From: Bacteroidales bacterium
Lineage (GTDB): Bacteria > Bacteroidota > Bacteroidia > Bacteroidales > UBA12077
Direction: 5' to 3'
Assembly (NCBI GenBank): GCA_028282785.1
Contig: JANQHE010000027.1
Span: 1 to 64,000, forward strand
DNA length: 64,000 nucleotides
Made by a program: the position numbers and the translations under genes
The notes under the pieces: model-generated
What the model saw: only the letters and a program-made list of their open reading frames with translations
The model's database searches: none
Told to the model about the DNA's origin: nothing
Shown: positions 24,369-33,302 of the stretch, one piece after another
How the letters are laid out: the number at the start of each line of letters is the position of its first letter
Numbering within the stretch: the stretch's first letter is position 1

Positions 24369-25106
24369 ATGAAACAGCCAGAGTTAGGTAAAAAGATTTC
24401 GGAACTAAGAAAAGTAAAAGGTTTAACACAAGAGGAATTAGTTGATAAATGTAATTTGAGTGTTAGAACTTTACAACGAATCGAAGCTGGTGAGGTTGAA
24501 CCAAGAATTTATACTGTTAGAATATTAATGGAGGCTTTGGATTACAATTATGAGGAATTTTCAAAAGAAATTTTAAACAAGGAATCCGGTTTTTTAACAT
24601 GGCTCGAGCAATATTATAAATATTTTATTGACTTATTTAACTTAAAAACAAACACCATGAAAAAAATAACAATTTTATCAATAGCTTTGGTTGCAATTAT
24701 TTTTGGTTTGTCTTCCGTTACAAATGCAATAAAAGCTCAATCAACCGTTAAAAGAGTTGAGAAAACCATAAAAAAATCTAATGATAATTTTATCAAATGG
24801 TTTAATAATGGCGAGATCGATTTAATAGTAGAACTTTATAGGTATGACGCTTGTTTAGTTGCCAAGGGTTGTGGCAAAACATATATCAAGAATTATTATC
24901 AGGGTGAATTCCAAAAATATAAGTATACTGAATTAACTATCATTAATTTAACTGTAAGTGATACAGTAGCAGTAGAAAAAGGGAGGTGGAAAATAAGACT
25001 CGAATCCGGAGGTGAGATTGGAGGTGAATATTTAACGGAATGGAGGCGGTCTGATAATAAATGGCTCATGGTAAGTGACCTGGCCGGTATTAATACGCTT
25101 AATTGA
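24369..25106 (+). CDS. XRE regulator fused to a membrane anchor and SnoaL/DUF4440-like domain
   Basis: 245 residues. An XRE helix-turn-helix at ~5-65 (LGKKISELRKVKGLTQEELV, SVRTLQRIEAGE) is followed by a linker and a transmembrane helix (~98-117, ITILSIALVAIIFGL). An NTF2/SnoaL-like domain (~130-245) contains NDNFIKWFNNGEIDLIVELY and, at the end, WRRSDNKWLMVSDL. The topology would put the HTH in the cytoplasm and the ligand-binding-type domain in the periplasm, a one-protein membrane sensor. Alternatively, an internal ATG at residue 96 (MKKITILSIALV) could start a separate exported SnoaL protein. Confidence 0.8.
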   Translation: MKQPELGKKISELRKVKGLTQEELVDKCNLSVRTLQRIEAGEVEPRIYTVRILMEALDYNYEEFSKEILNKESGFLTWLEQYYKYFIDLFNLKTNTMKKITILSIALVAIIFGLSSVTNAIKAQSTVKRVEKTIKKSNDNFIKWFNNGEIDLIVELYRYDACLVAKGCGKTYIKNYYQGEFQKYKYTELTIINLTVSDTVAVEKGRWKIRLESGGEIGGEYLTEWRRSDNKWLMVSDLAGINTLN

Positions 25107-25197
25107 CAATATAAAAGTTTATAGTGGTAATAACGTAAATATGCACATTCCCAAGTATTAAATAATCGTTAATTCCAAACTTTTTTACTCATTTTTG

Positions 25198-25227
25198 TTG
25201 TTATATGAAAAAAAATAAATACTTTTG
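25198..25227 (+). promoter_or_regulatory. Bacteroidota-type promoter of rpsO
   Basis: TTG (25198-25200), a 19-nt spacer and TACTTTTG (25220-25227) match the -33/-7 consensus in both boxes and in spacing. The rpsO ATG is 47 nt downstream. Confidence 0.75.
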
Positions 25228-25274
25228 CGCATCTTAAAGTGTATATATTGAAATATTAAATAAATCGTATAAGT

Positions 25275-25547
25275 ATGAGCTATTTAACAGCAGAGAAAAA
25301 GCAGGAAATTTTTAAACAATTTGGGAAGTCAGAGACTAATACCGGTTCAACTGAAGGGCAAATCGCTCTTTTTACAGAACGTATTAGCCACCTGACAGGG
25401 CATTTGAAAACTAACAGGAAAGATTACAGCACACAAAGAGCACTTTTAAGGTTAGTTGGTAAAAGAAGAAGGCTACTTGATTATCTAAAAGATAGAGATA
25501 TTGAAAAATATCGAGCGCTGATCAAAGAACTTAACATCCGTAAATAA
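25275..25547 (+). CDS. rpsO: 30S ribosomal protein S15
   Basis: 90 residues, normal size. Binds 16S rRNA (h20-h22) early in small-subunit assembly. Characteristic GSTEGQIALFTERISHLTGHL and RALLRLVGKRRRLLDYL are present. It is followed by a terminator and then pnp, the same rpsO-pnp order as in many bacteria. Confidence 0.98.
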   Translation: MSYLTAEKKQEIFKQFGKSETNTGSTEGQIALFTERISHLTGHLKTNRKDYSTQRALLRLVGKRRRLLDYLKDRDIEKYRALIKELNIRK

Positions 25548-25556
25548 ATCAAAAAG

Positions 25557-25580
25557 GGCAATTTTAAAATTGCCTTTTTT
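25557..25580 (+). terminator. Terminator between rpsO and pnp
   Basis: GGCAATTTT/AAAATTGCC is a continuous palindrome (25557-25574), with A residues before and six T residues after. It would stop or attenuate rpsO transcripts before pnp. Confidence 0.8.
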
Positions 25581-25584
25581 CTTA

Positions 25585-25604
25585 CTATATTGTGCTCAAT
25601 ATAG
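25585..25604 (+). promoter_or_regulatory. Hairpin in the pnp leader
   Basis: CTATATTG-TGCT-CAATATAG forms a perfect 8-bp stem with a 4-nt loop. It ends 29 nt before the pnp ATG. It may be part of a leader involved in PNPase autocontrol, as in enterobacteria where a leader hairpin is cut by RNase III; here that is inference. Confidence 0.4.
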
Positions 25605-25633
25605 AATAGTAATAATATTGAATAAAAAGAAGT

Positions 25634-27805
25634 ATGTATAACTTAGTTACAAAAACAATCGACATTGGAGGCGGAAGAGAAATAACCATTGAAACTGGTA
25701 AACTTGCAAAGCAGGCTAATGGTTCGGTTGTAGTTAAAATGGGGCGTACTATGCTTTTGGCTACAGTTGTTTCAGCCAAAGAAGCAAGAGAAGACGTAGA
25801 TTTTATGCCCTTATCCGTTGAGTATAGAGAAAAATTTGCATCTTTTGGTCGTTTCCCGGGTGGATTCTTAAAGAGAGAAGCACGACCATCTGATTATGAA
25901 ATATTAATTGCTCGTTTGGTAGACAGAGCATTACGTCCATTATTCCCGGACGATTATCATGCAGAAACATTTGTTAATGTGGAATTAATTTCGGCCGATA
26001 AAGATGTTATGCCGGATTCATTAGCAGGTTTAGCGGCTTCCGCAGCTTTAAGCATTTCAGATATTCCTTTCCACGGTCCAATTTCTGAGGTTCGCGTAGC
26101 AAGATTAGATGGTCACTACATGATCAATCCAACATTTTCTGAGTTGAAAAATGCTGATATTGATATAATGGTTGCGGCAACTATGGAAAATGTAATGATG
26201 GTTGAGGGTGAGATGAACGAAGTTTCTGAGGCTGAAATGTTACAGGCAATTAAGTTTGCTCATGAAGCCATTAAAATGCAATGTTTGGCCCAGGAAGAGC
26301 TAGCTAAAGAATTAAAAGTTGAAAAACGCGAATATTCTCACGAAACAAATGATGAAGAATTAAAAGAGAGGATCAAAAAAGATCTATATGATGCAGTGTA
26401 TGAAGCTGCAAAATCAAATAAAGCTAAACACGAAAGAAGTGAAGCCTTTGCTGCCATTGAAGCTGAATACTTGGAAAAACTGCAAGAAGAAGCAGGAGAA
26501 GAGGGTGAAGTAAATGAATCGTTAGTGGCCAGATACTTTCACGATGTTCAGAAAGAAGCTGTTCGCCGATTAATATTAGATGAAGAAATTAGATTGGATG
26601 GTCGTAAAACAGATGAAATCCGTCCAATATGGTGCGAAGTTGATTATTTACCTGCAGCGCATGGTTCTGCAGTTTTCACAAGGGGTGAAACACAATCGTT
26701 GACAACAGTTACGCTTGGTACAAAGTTAGACGAAAAGGTAATAGACCAGGTATTGGTTCAAGGAACAGAAAAATTTGTATTGCATTATAATTTCCCTCCA
26801 TTTTCGACAGGTGATGCACGACCTTACAGAGGTGTTGGTCGCCGTGAAATCGGGCATGGAAACCTGGCTTTCCGCTCATTAAAGCCTATGATACCTCAAG
26901 GAGAGGAAAACCCATATGCCGTTCGTGTAGTTTCTGATATTTTAGAATCAAATGGTTCTTCTTCTATGGCAACCGTTTGTGCAGGTACTCTTGCGTTGAT
27001 GGACGCAGGTGTAAAACTTAAAAAACCTGTATCCGGTATTGCAATGGGATTAATTACTGATAAAGATTCTGATAAATGGGCTGTACTTTCGGATATCTTA
27101 GGAGATGAAGATCATTTAGGCGATATGGATTTTAAAGTTACCGGAACCAGAGATGGCATTACAGCTTGTCAAATGGATATTAAGATCGAAGGACTTTCAT
27201 ATGAAATTCTGGAGAAGGCTTTAGAGCAAGCAAAACAAGGAAGAATGCACATTATGGATGTAATGCTTGAAACCATACCGGAACCTAGAGCTGAATACAA
27301 ACCACATACACCAAGAATAGTACAGATCACTATAGCAAAAGATATGATTGGTGCAGTTATTGGTCCTGGAGGAAAAGTAATTCAGGATATTCAGGAAAAA
27401 ACCGGTACAACTATAACAATAACACAGGAAGGTGAGGAAGGTATTGTTGATATTTTTGCTGAAGATAAAGCCGCTATTGACGAAGCTCTGCGAATGGTAA
27501 ACGGAATTGTTGAAGTGCCTGAAGTTGGAAAGGTATATAAGGGTAAAGTAAAATCAATTGTTGATTTTGGCGCTTTTGTTGAAATATTACCAGGAAAAGA
27601 AGGATTATTACACATTTCAGAAATTGAATGGCGTAGAGTGGAAAAAGTAAATCAGGTATTGAAAGAAGGAGAAGAGGTTGAAGTTAAAGTTATTGAGATT
27701 GATAAACGAAACGGAAAACTGAAACTTTCAAGAAAAGCTCTGTTACCAAGACCGGAAAAAAAGAAAAATCCGGAAGGACAAAATAAAGGAGAAGAAAAAA
27801 AATAA
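25634..27805 (+). CDS. pnp: Polyribonucleotide nucleotidyltransferase (PNPase)
   Basis: A phosphorolytic 3'-5' exoribonuclease of mRNA decay. The 723 residues hold RNase PH domain 1 (~1-210, [20 protein letters not shown]), a helical linker and RNase PH domain 2 (~310-540). Domain 2 carries [19 protein letters not shown] and the catalytic-site [19 protein letters not shown] domain (~555-610, [15 protein letters not shown]) and an S1 domain (~625-695, [20 protein letters not shown]) follow, then a lysine-rich tail. All key motifs are intact. Confidence 0.98.
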   Translation: MYNLVTKTIDIGGGREITIETGKLAKQANGSVVVKMGRTMLLATVVSAKEAREDVDFMPLSVEYREKFASFGRFPGGFLKREARPSDYEILIARLVDRALRPLFPDDYHAETFVNVELISADKDVMPDSLAGLAASAALSISDIPFHGPISEVRVARLDGHYMINPTFSELKNADIDIMVAATMENVMMVEGEMNEVSEAEMLQAIKFAHEAIKMQCLAQEELAKELKVEKREYSHETNDEELKERIKKDLYDAVYEAAKSNKAKHERSEAFAAIEAEYLEKLQEEAGEEGEVNESLVARYFHDVQKEAVRRLILDEEIRLDGRKTDEIRPIWCEVDYLPAAHGSAVFTRGETQSLTTVTLGTKLDEKVIDQVLVQGTEKFVLHYNFPPFSTGDARPYRGVGRREIGHGNLAFRSLKPMIPQGEENPYAVRVVSDILESNGSSSMATVCAGTLALMDAGVKLKKPVSGIAMGLITDKDSDKWAVLSDILGDEDHLGDMDFKVTGTRDGITACQMDIKIEGLSYEILEKALEQAKQGRMHIMDVMLETIPEPRAEYKPHTPRIVQITIAKDMIGAVIGPGGKVIQDIQEKTGTTITITQEGEEGIVDIFAEDKAAIDEALRMVNGIVEVPEVGKVYKGKVKSIVDFGAFVEILPGKEGLLHISEIEWRRVEKVNQVLKEGEEVEVKVIEIDKRNGKLKLSRKALLPRPEKKKNPEGQNKGEEKK

Positions 27806-27810
27806 TATAA

Positions 27811-27835
27811 AGCAGAGTTTATCTCTGCTTTTTTT
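27811..27835 (+). terminator. Rho-independent terminator after pnp
   Basis: AGCAGAG/CTCTGCT stem with a 5-nt loop and a run of T residues, directly downstream of pnp. Confidence 0.88.
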
Positions 27836-27932
27836 ATCTGTTATTTTTTTAGATTTTAGCTTGTTAGAGGAATTTTGAAAACAGTTATTTCTTTTATAAA
27901 TTTACTGGATGGATAATAAATAAATAATAACT

Positions 27933-30056
27933 ATGAAACAAAGAATTTTTCTCTTATTGATCGTATTTGCAGTTTGGTTTTCTGCTTGCACGGATCCTGA
28001 TAAAATTAAATATCCTGAAACCAAAAAAGTAGACCAGGTTGATGAATATTTCGGAGTTGAGGTTGAAGATCCTTATCGTTGGTTAGAAGATGATCGATCT
28101 CCCGAAACCGAAGAATGGGTAAAGGCACAAAATCAGGTAACAGCTGATTATCTAGCCCAAATTCCATTCAGAGAAAAAATAAAAAACCGCCTGACAGAAT
28201 TATATGCGTTTGAAACCATAAAGTCACCGGTTAAAAAAGGCGATTCTTATTTCTATTTTAAGAACGATGGTGTTCAGGATCAACCAATTTTATACATGCA
28301 AAAATCATTAGAAGCTGAACCAACTGTTTTAATTGATCCTAATAAATTATCAGAAGATGGAACAGTGGCTTTAAACAAAAAAATTGCTATCTCAAATGAT
28401 GGAAAATATATAGCTTATCTGGTATCAAAAGCCGGTTCGGACTGGCAGGAAATATTTGTTAGAGATATTGAATCAGGAAATGATCTGGAAGATCACATTA
28501 AGTGGGTAAAATTCTCAGATATTGCCTGGTATAAAGATGGATTCTATTATAGTGCTTACCCAGCGGCTAAGGAAGGAGAAGAATTAACCGGGATGAATAA
28601 ATTTCAAAAGATTAAGTATCATAAGCTAGGAACTGACTCTAAAGATGATAAGATCATATTTGAAAATAAAGAGAATCCTTTAAGGTTATATACAGCAGAA
28701 GTCTCAAGCGATGAGAAATATCTATTTGTTTATGAAAGAGAATCAACAAGTGGAAATAACTTATATGTTAAAAACCTTCAAAAGAAAGAAGCCTTTGTAA
28801 AACTTACGACTGGTTTTAACTATAAATATGATGTATTGGATCAATTAGGAGATAATTTAATTGTCCTGACAAATTATAATGCTCCAAAATATAAATTGGT
28901 TAGAATTCCTGTAAATAAACTTAATGTTGGTAATTGGATTGATGTTATTCCTGAGAAAAAGGATGTGTTGAAGGATTGTGCATTGGTTGGTGATAAGATC
29001 ATCGCGTCTTACATGATTGATGCTAAAACAAAACTTGAGATTTATAACAACAAAGGTGATTACATACAAGATATTGAATTACCTTCTATTGGAAGTGTAA
29101 GCGACATTAAAAGTTCAACTAAGAACAATGAAGCTTTTTATACCTTCAAATCATTTACGGTACCACCTACTATTTTTAAGTTTAATATTGAAAGCAAGTC
29201 AAATGAAGTATTCTTTGAACCAAAATTAGATTTTGATGCTTCGGAATATGAAACAAAGCAAATTTTCTTTGAAGCTAAAGATGGAATAAAAGTTCCAATG
29301 TTCATTGTTCATAAAAAAGGACTAAAACTGGATGGTAATAATCCAACACTACTATATGCATATGGTGGGTTTAGTTCAAGTAGAACACCTGATTTTAAAA
29401 CGGATAGACTGATTTGGTTAGAGAATGGTGGAGTTTTTGCTTTAGCAAATATTCGTGGTGGCGGCGAATATGGTGAGAATTGGCACAAGGCAGGTATTCG
29501 TTTAAATAAGCAAAATGTATTTGATGATTTTATAACAGCATCTGAATATTTAATACATGAGAAATATACGAGCCCTGATAAGCTAACGATCAGAGGTGGA
29601 TCAAACGGTGGACTATTGATTGGTGCTGTAATTAATCAGCGTCCTGATCTGTATAAAGTTGCATTCCCTGAAGTAGGAGTTATGGATATGTTACGGTATC
29701 ATAAATTTACAATTGGATGGGCCTGGGTTGAAGAATATGGTTCAAGTGAAGATTCTATCCATTTTAAAAATCTTTATAACTATTCTCCTTTACATAATAT
29801 AAAGGGTGGTATTGATTATCCTGCGGTAATGGTAGTAACAGCGGATCATGATGACCGTGTAGTCCCGGCGCATTCATTTAAGTATATTGCAACTTTGCAA
29901 AAAAAATACAAAGGTAAAAATCCGGTGTTAGTAAGGGTTCAAACGAAAGCAGGGCACGGGTCCGGGAAACCAACAAGCGTGAAAATCGAGGAGTCGGCAG
30001 ACAAGTGGTCATTCGCTTTTTATAATATGGGAACAACACCGGCTTATGGTGAATAA
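27933..30056 (+). CDS. Prolyl oligopeptidase (S9A) lipoprotein
   Basis: 707 residues. A lipobox-like signal (FAVWFSAC, Cys20) suggests membrane anchoring in the envelope. The N-terminal segment PYRWLEDDRSPETEEWV and a seven-bladed propeller are followed by the alpha/beta-hydrolase domain. The triad is visible as GGSNGGLL (Ser557), ADHDDRV (Asp641) and AGHGSGKP (His675); spacing matches classical POP. It cleaves after proline in short peptides. The gene stands alone between two terminators. Confidence 0.95.
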   Translation: MKQRIFLLLIVFAVWFSACTDPDKIKYPETKKVDQVDEYFGVEVEDPYRWLEDDRSPETEEWVKAQNQVTADYLAQIPFREKIKNRLTELYAFETIKSPVKKGDSYFYFKNDGVQDQPILYMQKSLEAEPTVLIDPNKLSEDGTVALNKKIAISNDGKYIAYLVSKAGSDWQEIFVRDIESGNDLEDHIKWVKFSDIAWYKDGFYYSAYPAAKEGEELTGMNKFQKIKYHKLGTDSKDDKIIFENKENPLRLYTAEVSSDEKYLFVYERESTSGNNLYVKNLQKKEAFVKLTTGFNYKYDVLDQLGDNLIVLTNYNAPKYKLVRIPVNKLNVGNWIDVIPEKKDVLKDCALVGDKIIASYMIDAKTKLEIYNNKGDYIQDIELPSIGSVSDIKSSTKNNEAFYTFKSFTVPPTIFKFNIESKSNEVFFEPKLDFDASEYETKQIFFEAKDGIKVPMFIVHKKGLKLDGNNPTLLYAYGGFSSSRTPDFKTDRLIWLENGGVFALANIRGGGEYGENWHKAGIRLNKQNVFDDFITASEYLIHEKYTSPDKLTIRGGSNGGLLIGAVINQRPDLYKVAFPEVGVMDMLRYHKFTIGWAWVEEYGSSEDSIHFKNLYNYSPLHNIKGGIDYPAVMVVTADHDDRVVPAHSFKYIATLQKKYKGKNPVLVRVQTKAGHGSGKPTSVKIEESADKWSFAFYNMGTTPAYGE

Positions 30057-30097
30057 TTTGATCATTGTTTATAAAAATTTTTAAAAATAATTATATC

Positions 30098-30134
30098 AAA
30101 AACTGCTTTGAAGTTTATCTTTGAAGCAGTTTTT
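30098..30134 (+). terminator. Terminator between POP and the nucleoside kinase
   Basis: AAAAACTGCTT (30098-30108) pairs with AAGCAGTTTTT (30124-30134) around a 15-nt loop. The right arm supplies the T run. The kinase GTG start is only 14 nt downstream, so a promoter for it is not obvious. Confidence 0.7.
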
Positions 30135-30147
30135 AATATGTTAATTA

Positions 30148-30783
30148 GTGGATCTGAATTATATTGTAATAGAAGGAAATATAGGAGCAGGTAAGACTAC
30201 TTTATCTAAAATGATTGCCGAAGATTTTAATGCCAAGCTTATTTTAGAACAATTTGTAGATAATCCATTTCTCCCAAAGTTCTATAAAGAACCGGATAAA
30301 TATTCGTTTCAACTTGAATTATCTTTTTTGGCAGAAAGATATCAACAGTTAAATAACGAGTTAACCTCTCGCGATTTGTTTAGGCCTTTTACCGTAGCAG
30401 ATTATTATTTTATGAAATCCCTGATCTTTGCCCGTGCTACTTTAAAAGAGGATGAATATAACCTTTATCGCCAGATATTTAATATCATTTATAAATCAAT
30501 ACCAAAGCCTGATCTGTACGTATATTTACATATGGACGTTAAAAAACTTAAAGAAAATATCCAAAAACGTGGCAGAGACTATGAAAAAGAGATACCGGAA
30601 GAATATTTAATGAAATTACATGAGGGATATTTCGACTTCTTTAAGCAGCAAAACGATATTAAATATTTGATCATTGATTCAAATAACCTGAATTTCGTCG
30701 AAAACCCTGATGATTACTTGAAAGTAAAGAAATTAATCTTTGCACAGGATTATTCCGTAGGAATAAACCGGATATCTATATAA
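30148..30783 (+). CDS. Deoxynucleoside kinase (dAK/dGK family)
   Basis: 211 residues from GTG 30148; no ATG in frame precedes the Walker A motif. The P-loop is GNIGAGKTT (residues 10-18). The substrate-site blocks are FLAERYQQLN, the family DRS/DYYF-type TVADYYFMKS, and the lid arginines in KRGRDYEKEIPEEYL. It phosphorylates deoxynucleosides for salvage. Which nucleoside cannot be read from sequence; Bacteroidota members are usually annotated deoxyadenosine or deoxyguanosine kinases. Confidence 0.88.
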   Translation: MDLNYIVIEGNIGAGKTTLSKMIAEDFNAKLILEQFVDNPFLPKFYKEPDKYSFQLELSFLAERYQQLNNELTSRDLFRPFTVADYYFMKSLIFARATLKEDEYNLYRQIFNIIYKSIPKPDLYVYLHMDVKKLKENIQKRGRDYEKEIPEEYLMKLHEGYFDFFKQQNDIKYLIIDSNNLNFVENPDDYLKVKKLIFAQDYSVGINRISI

Positions 30784-30810
30784 ACCCTTATATTATATAT
30801 ATTTTACAGC

Positions 30811-30847
30811 TTTTTTTTTTTTTTTAACCAAAACATTATTAAGTTTG
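30811..30847 (+). promoter_or_regulatory. Promoter region with T15 tract ahead of the TPR lipoprotein
   Basis: A pure T15 run (30811-30825) lies just upstream of TAAGTTTG (30840-30847), a perfect TAnnTTTG -7 box. The -33 position falls inside the T run and has no TTG. The lipoprotein ATG is 55 nt downstream. Confidence 0.5.
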
Positions 30848-30902
30848 TATCTTAAGTAAAACTCGAAATAACAATTTTAAAAACAAATAACTTAATCAAA
30901 CT

Positions 30903-32621
30903 ATGAAAAGAATCAACTATTTAGCATCTTTCTTATTTGCTGCAGTGATTTTAAGTAGCTGCGGTGGATTAGATAAAATGAAAGAAGAAGCTTCTAATCT
31001 TCAGTATAGTGTAACTCCGAAAGTTTTGGAAATGCACGCTGGAACTGTTAAATATGAAATTAAAGGTGACATACCGGCAGAATGGTTCAACAAGAAAGCT
31101 ATTGTTGAATTCACTCCGGTTTACAAGTATGAAGGTGGTGAAGAAGTTTTAGAATCAAAAACATATCAAGGAGAAAGTGTTGAAGCTAATAATAAAGTAA
31201 TTGGTTTTGAAACTGGTGGTTCAATGGAATTTGCCGGTGAATTCCAATATCAAGAAGCTATGAGAGATGGTGACCTTGAAATGAGAGCAGTTGCATCTAT
31301 TAAAGATGATCAGCTACCTTTATTAGCAGTTAAATTAGCGGACGGTGTTATCTCTACTCCATTATTGGTAATGGTTGATCCTATGCCTGTTACTCATAAA
31401 GATAACTTCCAAAGAGTTATTTCTCAGGAAAAAGAAGCAGACATTCATTACATTATTCAAAGATCAGAAGTTCGTAGATCAGAATTAAAAGCTGAAGATA
31501 TTAAAGAATTGGAAGAATTCGTTAAAATGGCAAATGAAGCTGCTAACGAAGAATTTAAAGGAATCGAAATTTCAGCTTATGCTTCTCCGGACGGACCGGA
31601 AAAATTAAATGAAAGATTGTCTGAGCAAAGAAAAAAATCTGCTGACAAATACTTAGCTAAAGTTATTGGTAAAGCTAAAATTAATAAAGAAGATGCAGAA
31701 ACTTTATATAATTTAAAATCTACAGCCGAAGACTGGGATGGTTTCAAAACTTTAGTTGAAGGTTCAAGTATTGAAGATAGAGATCTTATCTTACGAGTTC
31801 TTTCTATGTACTCAGATCCTGTAGTTCGTGAGAAAGAAATCAAAAACATGGCTGCTACATACGAAGTATTAGCTGATGATATCCTACCTGAACTAAGACG
31901 TTCTGAAATTAAAATTAAAGTTGATAAGATTGGTTTCTCTGACGAAGAAATTGCTGATTTCGCGATTAACAAGCCAGATACTTTAAATCTTGAAGAATTA
32001 TTATATGCTGGTAAAATGGCTGAAGACTTAGCTACTAAAGCTACTATTTACAAAACTGCAACTGAAAAGCACGAAGGATGTTTCAGAGCTCATAACAATT
32101 TAGCTTATACTTTAATTCTTCAAGGTAACTTAACTGATGCAAAAGCTTCTTTGGAAAAAGCTAATGAAATTAAAGATGGTGATGCTATCATTACTAATAA
32201 CTTAGGTGTTATTGCTTTAATGGAAGGTGATAAAGAAACAGCTAAAACTCATTTCTTAAATTCAACTGATGCAGGAAATGCTGTAGATTACAACTTAGGT
32301 ATCATCAACATTATGGATGGTGAATATGAAGCTGCTGTTAATTATTTCCAAAATCATAAATCTTTCAACACGGCATTAGCAATGTTATTAGCAGGTAAAA
32401 ATGATTCAGCTAACAAAACAATTGATGTTGTTGAGAAGGAACATCCAATGAATTATTACTTAAAAGCTGTTATTAACGCCCGTATTGGTGATGAAGCAGC
32501 TGTTATGAATAATTTAAGAACTGCAGTTGAAAAGGATGCTGATCTTAAAGCTATGGCTAAAACTGACTTAGAATTCAGAAATTACTTCGAAAACGAAACG
32601 TTCAAAACGATCGTTGAATAA
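30903..32621 (+). CDS. TPR-repeat lipoprotein
   Basis: 572 residues with a lipobox (VILSSC, Cys20). A beta-rich N-terminal region (~40-190, SVTPKVLEMHAGTVKYEIKG) is followed by an OmpA-like fold (~195-275, with IEISAYASPDGPEKLNERLSE and QRKKSADKYL). C-terminal TPR helices cover ~375-560 (AHNNLAYTLILQGNLTDAKA). The OmpA-like part suggests cell-wall contact. Codons are strongly biased (GCT, GGT, AAA, GAA), unlike neighbours, hinting at high expression. The family is common in Bacteroidota envelopes; its role is not known to me. Confidence 0.8.
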   Translation: MKRINYLASFLFAAVILSSCGGLDKMKEEASNLQYSVTPKVLEMHAGTVKYEIKGDIPAEWFNKKAIVEFTPVYKYEGGEEVLESKTYQGESVEANNKVIGFETGGSMEFAGEFQYQEAMRDGDLEMRAVASIKDDQLPLLAVKLADGVISTPLLVMVDPMPVTHKDNFQRVISQEKEADIHYIIQRSEVRRSELKAEDIKELEEFVKMANEAANEEFKGIEISAYASPDGPEKLNERLSEQRKKSADKYLAKVIGKAKINKEDAETLYNLKSTAEDWDGFKTLVEGSSIEDRDLILRVLSMYSDPVVREKEIKNMAATYEVLADDILPELRRSEIKIKVDKIGFSDEEIADFAINKPDTLNLEELLYAGKMAEDLATKATIYKTATEKHEGCFRAHNNLAYTLILQGNLTDAKASLEKANEIKDGDAIITNNLGVIALMEGDKETAKTHFLNSTDAGNAVDYNLGIINIMDGEYEAAVNYFQNHKSFNTALAMLLAGKNDSANKTIDVVEKEHPMNYYLKAVINARIGDEAAVMNNLRTAVEKDADLKAMAKTDLEFRNYFENETFKTIVE

Positions 32622-32642
32622 GTAATTAAAAACATATTATGG

Positions 32643-32671
32643 AGGTGGTTCGATTTTGAACCACCTTTTTT
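32643..32671. terminator. Bidirectional terminator
   Basis: AGGTGGTTC/GAACCACCT (9 bp) with a 6-nt loop and T residues on the + side. It serves the lipoprotein gene and, with the complementary A-rich flank, perhaps the convergent methyltransferase gene. Confidence 0.85.
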
Positions 32672-32673
32672 AT

Positions 32674-33207
32674 TTAAAATGATTTTACCTTTTTGAATAA
32701 TTCCCAAAGAACTATACCTGCACTTACGGAAATATTAAAGGAGTGTTTGGTTCCGTATTGTGGAATTTCAATCGCATAATTACTTTCATCTACAACTTCT
32801 TGTTGAACACCTTTTACTTCGTTTCCAAATACTACTGCATATTTTTGATTAGACTCAAGTATAAATTCCTGAAGCATAATTGCTTTTTCTGTTTGTTCAA
32901 TTGATAAAATAATATACCCATCATCTTTTAATTTCCTTATTATATTTATTGTATTTTTTGAATATTCCCAATCTACTGAGTCGGTAGCTCCAAGAGCAGT
33001 TTTATGAATATCTTTATGTGGAGGTTTTGCGGTAATACCACATAAATAAATCTTCTCAATTAAAAATGCATCTGAGGTTCTAAATACACTACCTATGTTA
33101 TTTAAGCTCCTGATATTATCTAAAATTACAACGATTGGAGTTTTTTCCGAACTTTTGAATTCTTCGATACTTATCCTGTTTAATTCACTGTTCTTAAGTT
33201 TTCGCAT
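32674..33207 (-). CDS. SpoU/TrmH-family RNA 2'-O-methyltransferase
   Basis: 177 residues of the SPOUT trefoil-knot class. Motif 1 is LDNIRSLNNIGSVFRTSDAF. Motif 2 is YAVVFGNEVKGVQQEVVD. Motif 3 is IEIPQYGTKHSFNISVSAGI. It methylates a ribose in tRNA or rRNA with SAM. It lacks the N-terminal substrate-binding domain of RlmB and is short like TrmL, so the target is undetermined. It diverges from sucC. Confidence 0.88.
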   Translation of the reverse strand: MRKLKNSELNRISIEEFKSSEKTPIVVILDNIRSLNNIGSVFRTSDAFLIEKIYLCGITAKPPHKDIHKTALGATDSVDWEYSKNTINIIRKLKDDGYIILSIEQTEKAIMLQEFILESNQKYAVVFGNEVKGVQQEVVDESNYAIEIPQYGTKHSFNISVSAGIVLWELFKKVKSF

Positions 33208-33237
33208 TTTTATTCAAGTTAATTTGTATCCGAAAAA

Positions 33238-33269
33238 TTGGTTAAATGTATAAAAAATCGATATTTTCG
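33238..33269 (+). promoter_or_regulatory. Candidate sucC promoter
   Basis: TTG (33238-33240), 21-nt spacer, TATTTTCG (33262-33269; one mismatch to TAnnTTTG). The sucC ATG lies 33 nt further. Confidence 0.5.
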
Positions 33270-33302
33270 TGATATTAATTTTCAATATAAATCATTTATA
33301 TT

